Below are positions 60,645-64,000 of a stretch of 64,000 bases of DNA, piece by piece. A model generated the notes under the pieces. It did no database searches. It saw only the letters and a list, made by a program, of their open reading frames with translations, and was not told the DNA's origin. Numbering within the stretch: the first letter of the stretch is position 1; the number at the start of each line of letters is the position of its first letter. Source of the DNA: an uncultured bacterium (lineage in GTDB: Bacteria; Cyanobacteriota; Vampirovibrionia; Gastranaerophilales; Gastranaerophilaceae); assembly GCA_949296425.1 (NCBI GenBank), contig CASFPN010000044.1, positions 1 to 64,000 on the forward strand, read 5' to 3'. Both the position numbers and the translations under genes were made by a program.

Positions 60645-63015
60645 CAATCTTGAACAATTGAAAAAAGCCATAGAAATAGAAATTCAATATAAATATATTG
60701 ATATCCGCGGCAAAACACAATCCTTCTCATCTTTTATAACAAATGAGGCAAAAAGATATTACAAACTTTCTAAAAAAAATCCCAAATGGTCACTGTTAAA
60801 AGAAGTTTTTGAACATTATCCTTTTGCAAACGTAAACGAAAGAAGAAAAAGTATTGACAGACTTATTAAAGTTTTAAAATCAGAAACATCTAAAACGACA
60901 GAGAAATCAACCTCTGCGCAAACTAAAAAACCGGCATCCGAAACCGATGTAATGTACATAAAAGGTGTCGGCCCCAAAATCGCTTATAAACTGAACAAGC
61001 TCGGAATTTATACGGCAAAAGATTTAATGCTGTATTTTCCCAAAAAGCACATTGATTATTCTTCAAGAACCCTTATAAAGCATTTGAAAGAGGGCGAAAC
61101 AACAACAGTATTCGGCTATATTACCTCAGTCAGTGCGTTTAATACCAAAAATAAATTGTCAGTTGTCAAGGTAACAGTTGCTGATGAAAGCGGAAAACTT
61201 GATTTAAGCTTTTTTCAAGCTAAATCAAATCAATTTATGCTTGAAAGAATTAAAGCACAGTTTCCGCGGAACGCAGGAATAATGATTTCAGGGAAAGTTA
61301 AAAGAAATAATTACGATAACCGATTAACTTTTGACAAGCCAAATTACTCAATTATGACCGGAGAATTTATCGAGGATGAAAATTCAAATTTAAATCTGGC
61401 ACGAATAGTTCCGATTTACACGGTTTGTGAAGATTTAAGCATAAAGGTATTGAGGCGTGCAATTTTCAACGCAATTCAACTTTACAAAGATGAAATAGAA
61501 AATATTATACCCGATTTTATAAGAGAAAAATACAGTATACTTGATAAAAAAACAGCAGTAGAACAGATACATTTTCCTGAAAACATGGAACTTTTAGAGC
61601 AGTCGAGATTTTCTCTTATATTTGAAGAACTGTTTATAATTCAGCTAAAACTGGCAAGGATTAGGGAAGAAAATGCGCGAACTCACTCATCACTCGCTCT
61701 TACAATAAAAACCGACGGTCTTGTCAGAAAATTTATAGATGAACTGCCTTTTGAACTGACTGGCGGGCAAAAACGCGCTGTCAACGAGATATTAAACGAT
61801 TTAAATTCAGATATTCCTATGGCACGACTTTTACAGGGTGATGTAGGCAGCGGCAAAACCGTTGTTGCGGCCATTATGCTGCTTGCGGCGGTAGAAAACG
61901 GATATCAGGGAGCTATAATGGCACCTACAGAAATACTTGCACAGCAGCATTATAACAACTTAATAAAATGGCTTACTCCTATGGGTCTAAGTGTCGGGTT
62001 ATTTTTAGGGAGTCAGGGCAAAAAGATAAGAGAAAAATTCAGAACTGATTTGCGCAACGGGCAGATGAATATTGCAGTCGGTACGCATGCTCTTATTCAG
62101 GAGGGAGTAGACTTTAATAATCTTGGTGCAATCGTTGTTGATGAACAGCACAGATTTGGTGTTAAGCAGAGAAACGTTCTAAAGAAAAAATCCCAAAATC
62201 CGCAAATGTTGACCATGACAGCAACACCTATTCCGCGGACTCTTGCGCTGACTGTTCACGGAGATCTGGATTTAACTGTAATTGATGAACTGCCCAAAGG
62301 CAGAAAACCCATAAAAACCACCCTTGTAAGTTCGCACAGAGGCGTTTATGAGCTTATGCGCCATGAAATAGAAGAAGGCCGTCAGGCTTATGTTGTATAT
62401 CCTCTTATTGACGAAAGCGAAACTTTGTCGGCAAAGGCTGCAACAATTGAAGCTGAACGATTACAATCAGAAGTATTTCCGCAATTTAAAATCGGGCTTT
62501 TGCATGGCAAACTTAAAAACGATGAAAAAGAACAAGTTATGTCGGATTTTAAAGCAAAAAAATACGATATACTTGTTTCTACGACAGTTGTCGAGGTCGG
62601 AGTTGATGTTCCGAATGCAACAGTTATGGTAATTGAGAATGCGGAACGCTTCGGACTTTCACAGCTTCATCAGTTAAGAGGAAGGGTAGGAAGAAGTGAT
62701 TTGCAGTCATATTGTATTTTATATACTGCTTCAAAATCACAGGAAACCCGAGAACGGCTAAATATCATGACACAAACCAACGACGGTTTTGTAATAGCGG
62801 AAAAAGATTTACAACTGAGAGGGCCCGGGGAATTTTTAGGCACACGTCAAAGCGGTCTGCCCGATCTTATCATATCAGACATAATTCGTGATGCAAAAAT
62901 TCTTGAACTGGCGAGAAATGAAGCAATAGATTTTGTAAAAAAAGCAAATATAGATAATTACCCTAAATTAAAAGAAATAACAACAACAAACATGTTGGGA
63001 AGCCTTGATATATAA
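60637..63015 (+). CDS. recG: ATP-dependent DNA helicase RecG
   Basis: 792 residues. An N-terminal extension of about 100 residues (typical of cyanobacterial RecG) precedes the wedge OB domain (DVMYIKGVGPKIAYKLNKLGI, TVFGYITSV). The helicase core follows: Walker A LLQGDVGSGKT, DEQH box VVDEQHRFGVKQ, TATPIPRTLALT, motif VI QLRGRVGRS and the TRG region. RecG remodels stalled forks and Holliday junctions. GTG 60637 lies inside the cyclase 3' end. The repeat array follows directly. Confidence 0.97.
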   Translation: MIDNLEQLKKAIEIEIQYKYIDIRGKTQSFSSFITNEAKRYYKLSKKNPKWSLLKEVFEHYPFANVNERRKSIDRLIKVLKSETSKTTEKSTSAQTKKPASETDVMYIKGVGPKIAYKLNKLGIYTAKDLMLYFPKKHIDYSSRTLIKHLKEGETTTVFGYITSVSAFNTKNKLSVVKVTVADESGKLDLSFFQAKSNQFMLERIKAQFPRNAGIMISGKVKRNNYDNRLTFDKPNYSIMTGEFIEDENSNLNLARIVPIYTVCEDLSIKVLRRAIFNAIQLYKDEIENIIPDFIREKYSILDKKTAVEQIHFPENMELLEQSRFSLIFEELFIIQLKLARIREENARTHSSLALTIKTDGLVRKFIDELPFELTGGQKRAVNEILNDLNSDIPMARLLQGDVGSGKTVVAAIMLLAAVENGYQGAIMAPTEILAQQHYNNLIKWLTPMGLSVGLFLGSQGKKIREKFRTDLRNGQMNIAVGTHALIQEGVDFNNLGAIVVDEQHRFGVKQRNVLKKKSQNPQMLTMTATPIPRTLALTVHGDLDLTVIDELPKGRKPIKTTLVSSHRGVYELMRHEIEEGRQAYVVYPLIDESETLSAKAATIEAERLQSEVFPQFKIGLLHGKLKNDEKEQVMSDFKAKKYDILVSTTVVEVGVDVPNATVMVIENAERFGLSQLHQLRGRVGRSDLQSYCILYTASKSQETRERLNIMTQTNDGFVIAEKDLQLRGPGEFLGTRQSGLPDLIISDIIRDAKILELARNEAIDFVKKANIDNYPKLKEITTTNMLGSLDI

Positions 63016-63663
63016 ACCCTCTCTCTAACTCTCTCCCGGGGAGAGAGGACACTTATTCCCCTCTCTTGGGAGAGGGGGCAGGGGAGAGGGTTGAACATAT
63101 ATTCTTTTCCGAGGAGAGAGAATGCTTATTCCCCTCTCTTGGGAGAGGGGGCAGGGGAGAGGGTTGAACATATATTCTTTTCCAAGGAGAGAGAACGCTT
63201 ATTCCCCTCTTTTGGGATAGGGGAGAGGGTTGAACATATATTCTCTTCCAAGGAGAGAGGACACTCATTCCCCTCTCTTGGGAGAGGGGATAAGGGGAGA
63301 GGGTTGAACATATATTCTCTTCCAAGGAGAGAGGACATTCATTCCCCTCTTTTGGGATAGGGGAGAGGGTTGAACATATATTCTCTTGCAAGGAGAGAGA
63401 ACACTCATTCCCCTCTCTTGGGAGAGGGGATAAGGGGAGAGGGTTGAACATATATTCTTTTCCGAGGAGAGAGAATGCTTATTCCCCTCTCTTGGGAGAG
63501 GGGGCAGGGGAGAGGGTTGAACATATATTCTCTCCAGAGGAGAGAGAACACTCATTCCCCTCTCTTGGGAGAGGGAGTAGGAGAGAGAGTTGTACATATA
63601 TTCTCTCACAAGGAGAGAGAACACTTATTCCCCTCTCTTGGGAGAGGGGGTAGGGGAGAGGGT
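63016..63663. repeat. GC-rich tandem array, nine units of about 73 bp (two of 67 bp)
   Basis: After a degenerate lead copy (63016-63050), units recur with ATTCCCCTCT at 63055, 63128, 63201, 63268, 63341, 63408, 63481, 63555 and 63628. Each has the palindrome CCCCTCTC-TTGGG-AGAGGGG, then GGGGAGAGGGTTGAACATAT and ATTC. Units 3 and 5 lack six bases. Lengths 73/73/67/73/67/73/74/73. Reading frames that run through it are low-complexity shadows. It separates convergent recG and rpiB. A related single copy lies at 47758. Confidence 0.95.
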
Positions 63664-63664
63664 C

Positions 63665-64000
63665 TTATTCAAGCATATCAACTCTTTTTTGATGCCTTCC
63701 GCCTTCAAAATCAGACTTAAGCCAGACATCAAGAATATCTAAAGCAAGACAAATTCCTATAACCCGTTCCCCCAGACATAAAATATTTGCGTTATTATGT
63801 GCTCTTGAAGCCCTTGCTGAAAAGGTATCCGAGCAAAGCGCCGCTCTAATACCTTTAATCTTGTTGGCAGCAATTGACATGCCTATACCTGTTCCGCAAA
63901 TTAAAACACCTCTTTGTGCTTGTCCTGCGAGAATTTTTTCTGCGGCTTTATTTGCTATCAGAGGATAGTCGCATGAATCTTTCGAATACGTTCCGACATC
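63665..64000 (-). CDS. rpiB: ribose-5-phosphate isomerase B, partial (5' end beyond window)
   Basis: Interconverts ribose 5-phosphate and ribulose 5-phosphate. The in-frame sequence to the right edge reads DVGTYSKDSCDYPLIANKAA, GVLICGTGIGMSIAANKIKGIRA, ALCSDTFSARASRAHNNANILCLGERVIG: the RpiB signature. Catalytic Cys in LICGTGIG and the phosphate loop are present. The N-terminal part lies outside the window; the visible 111 residues end at 63665, adjoining the repeat array. Confidence 0.93.
   Translation of the reverse strand, partial: DVGTYSKDSCDYPLIANKAAEKILAGQAQRGVLICGTGIGMSIAANKIKGIRAALCSDTFSARASRAHNNANILCLGERVIGICLALDILDVWLKSDFEGGRHQKRVDMLE

Noticed and set aside
63053-63653. Open frames of 70-130 codons on both strands in the repeat array
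   Set aside because: They translate the same Pro/Ser/Leu- or Arg/Glu-rich unit in several frames because each repeat lacks stops; no ribosome sites and no protein character. Also not CRISPR: no spacers, units are contiguous and palindromic.

Overview
The window is about two-thirds A+T, densely coded and Gram-negative-like. It has a Tad-type ATPase pair, a TPR lipoprotein next to lgt, an AMIN-domain envelope protein and a PilZ protein. Gene content fits a gut-dwelling non-photosynthetic relative of Cyanobacteria (Candidatus Gastranaerophilales, Melainabacteria/Vampirovibrionia). That placement is inference from protein style: cyanobacterial-type ClpC N-domain repeats and RecG extension, lineage-style hypotheticals with N-terminal FTAK/FTAR-like motifs, an MGMAAGQARLL... 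protein, and EF-hand proteins. No 16S rRNA is present to confirm it. Both window edges cut a gene (a pilin-like protein at the left, rpiB at the right).

Layout. 0-3.8 kb: pilin-like 3' end, CpaE-like and degenerate CpaF-like proteins, and an opposing membrane protein. 3.8-5.8 kb: uvrB. 5.8-13.4 kb: a long minus-strand operon (ClpX-type zinc finger alone, repeat-like protein, ruvX, DUF1292 protein, a protein made of six ClpC-N-type repeats, tilS, hpt, histidine kinase) followed by a membrane protein. 13.5-16.3 kb: TPR lipoprotein, lgt, MFS transporter. 16.3-16.9 kb: an RNA region holding the large, Alu-domain SRP RNA. 17-21.6 kb: desulfoferrodoxin-ferritin and a two-component cluster. 21.6-31.8 kb: small accessory proteins, wecB, glutaredoxin plus an HCP-like protein, rpsL-rpsG, leuD, a degenerate histidine phosphatase, and a calpain-like EF-hand protein. 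31.8-43.7 kb: radical SAM, AI-2E-type permease, thrB, MnmD-like methyltransferase, flavoenzymes, an orphan ABC permease, phosphohexomutase and lineage hypotheticals. 43.8-46.8 kb: rpsE-rpmD-rplO-secY. 47-54.7 kb: PilZ protein, PLP enzyme, a 772-aa presumed surface or secreted protein, GT-C-like protein, patatin. 54.7-55.0 kb: an unidentified structured RNA fused upstream of tRNA-Leu(UAA). 55-64 kb: EF-hand protein, csaB/kdgK/eda, CHASE2 adenylate cyclase, recG, a nine-unit GC-rich repeat array, rpiB.

Common themes. Many genes have a -35/-10 pair ending 6-7 nt before the start codon, implying leaderless mRNAs. A 16-bp box (TATATACTTTATATAT) recurs identically upstream of two lineage proteins and of an orphan terminated leader. 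Convergent genes often overlap at their 3' ends. Several proteins keep a known fold but lack catalytic or ligand residues (CpaF-like, HCP-like, histidine phosphatase-like). The most distinctive candidates for undescribed biology are the motorless Clp-domain operon, the structured RNA before tRNA-Leu, and the 16-bp-box set of EF-hand and coiled-coil proteins.
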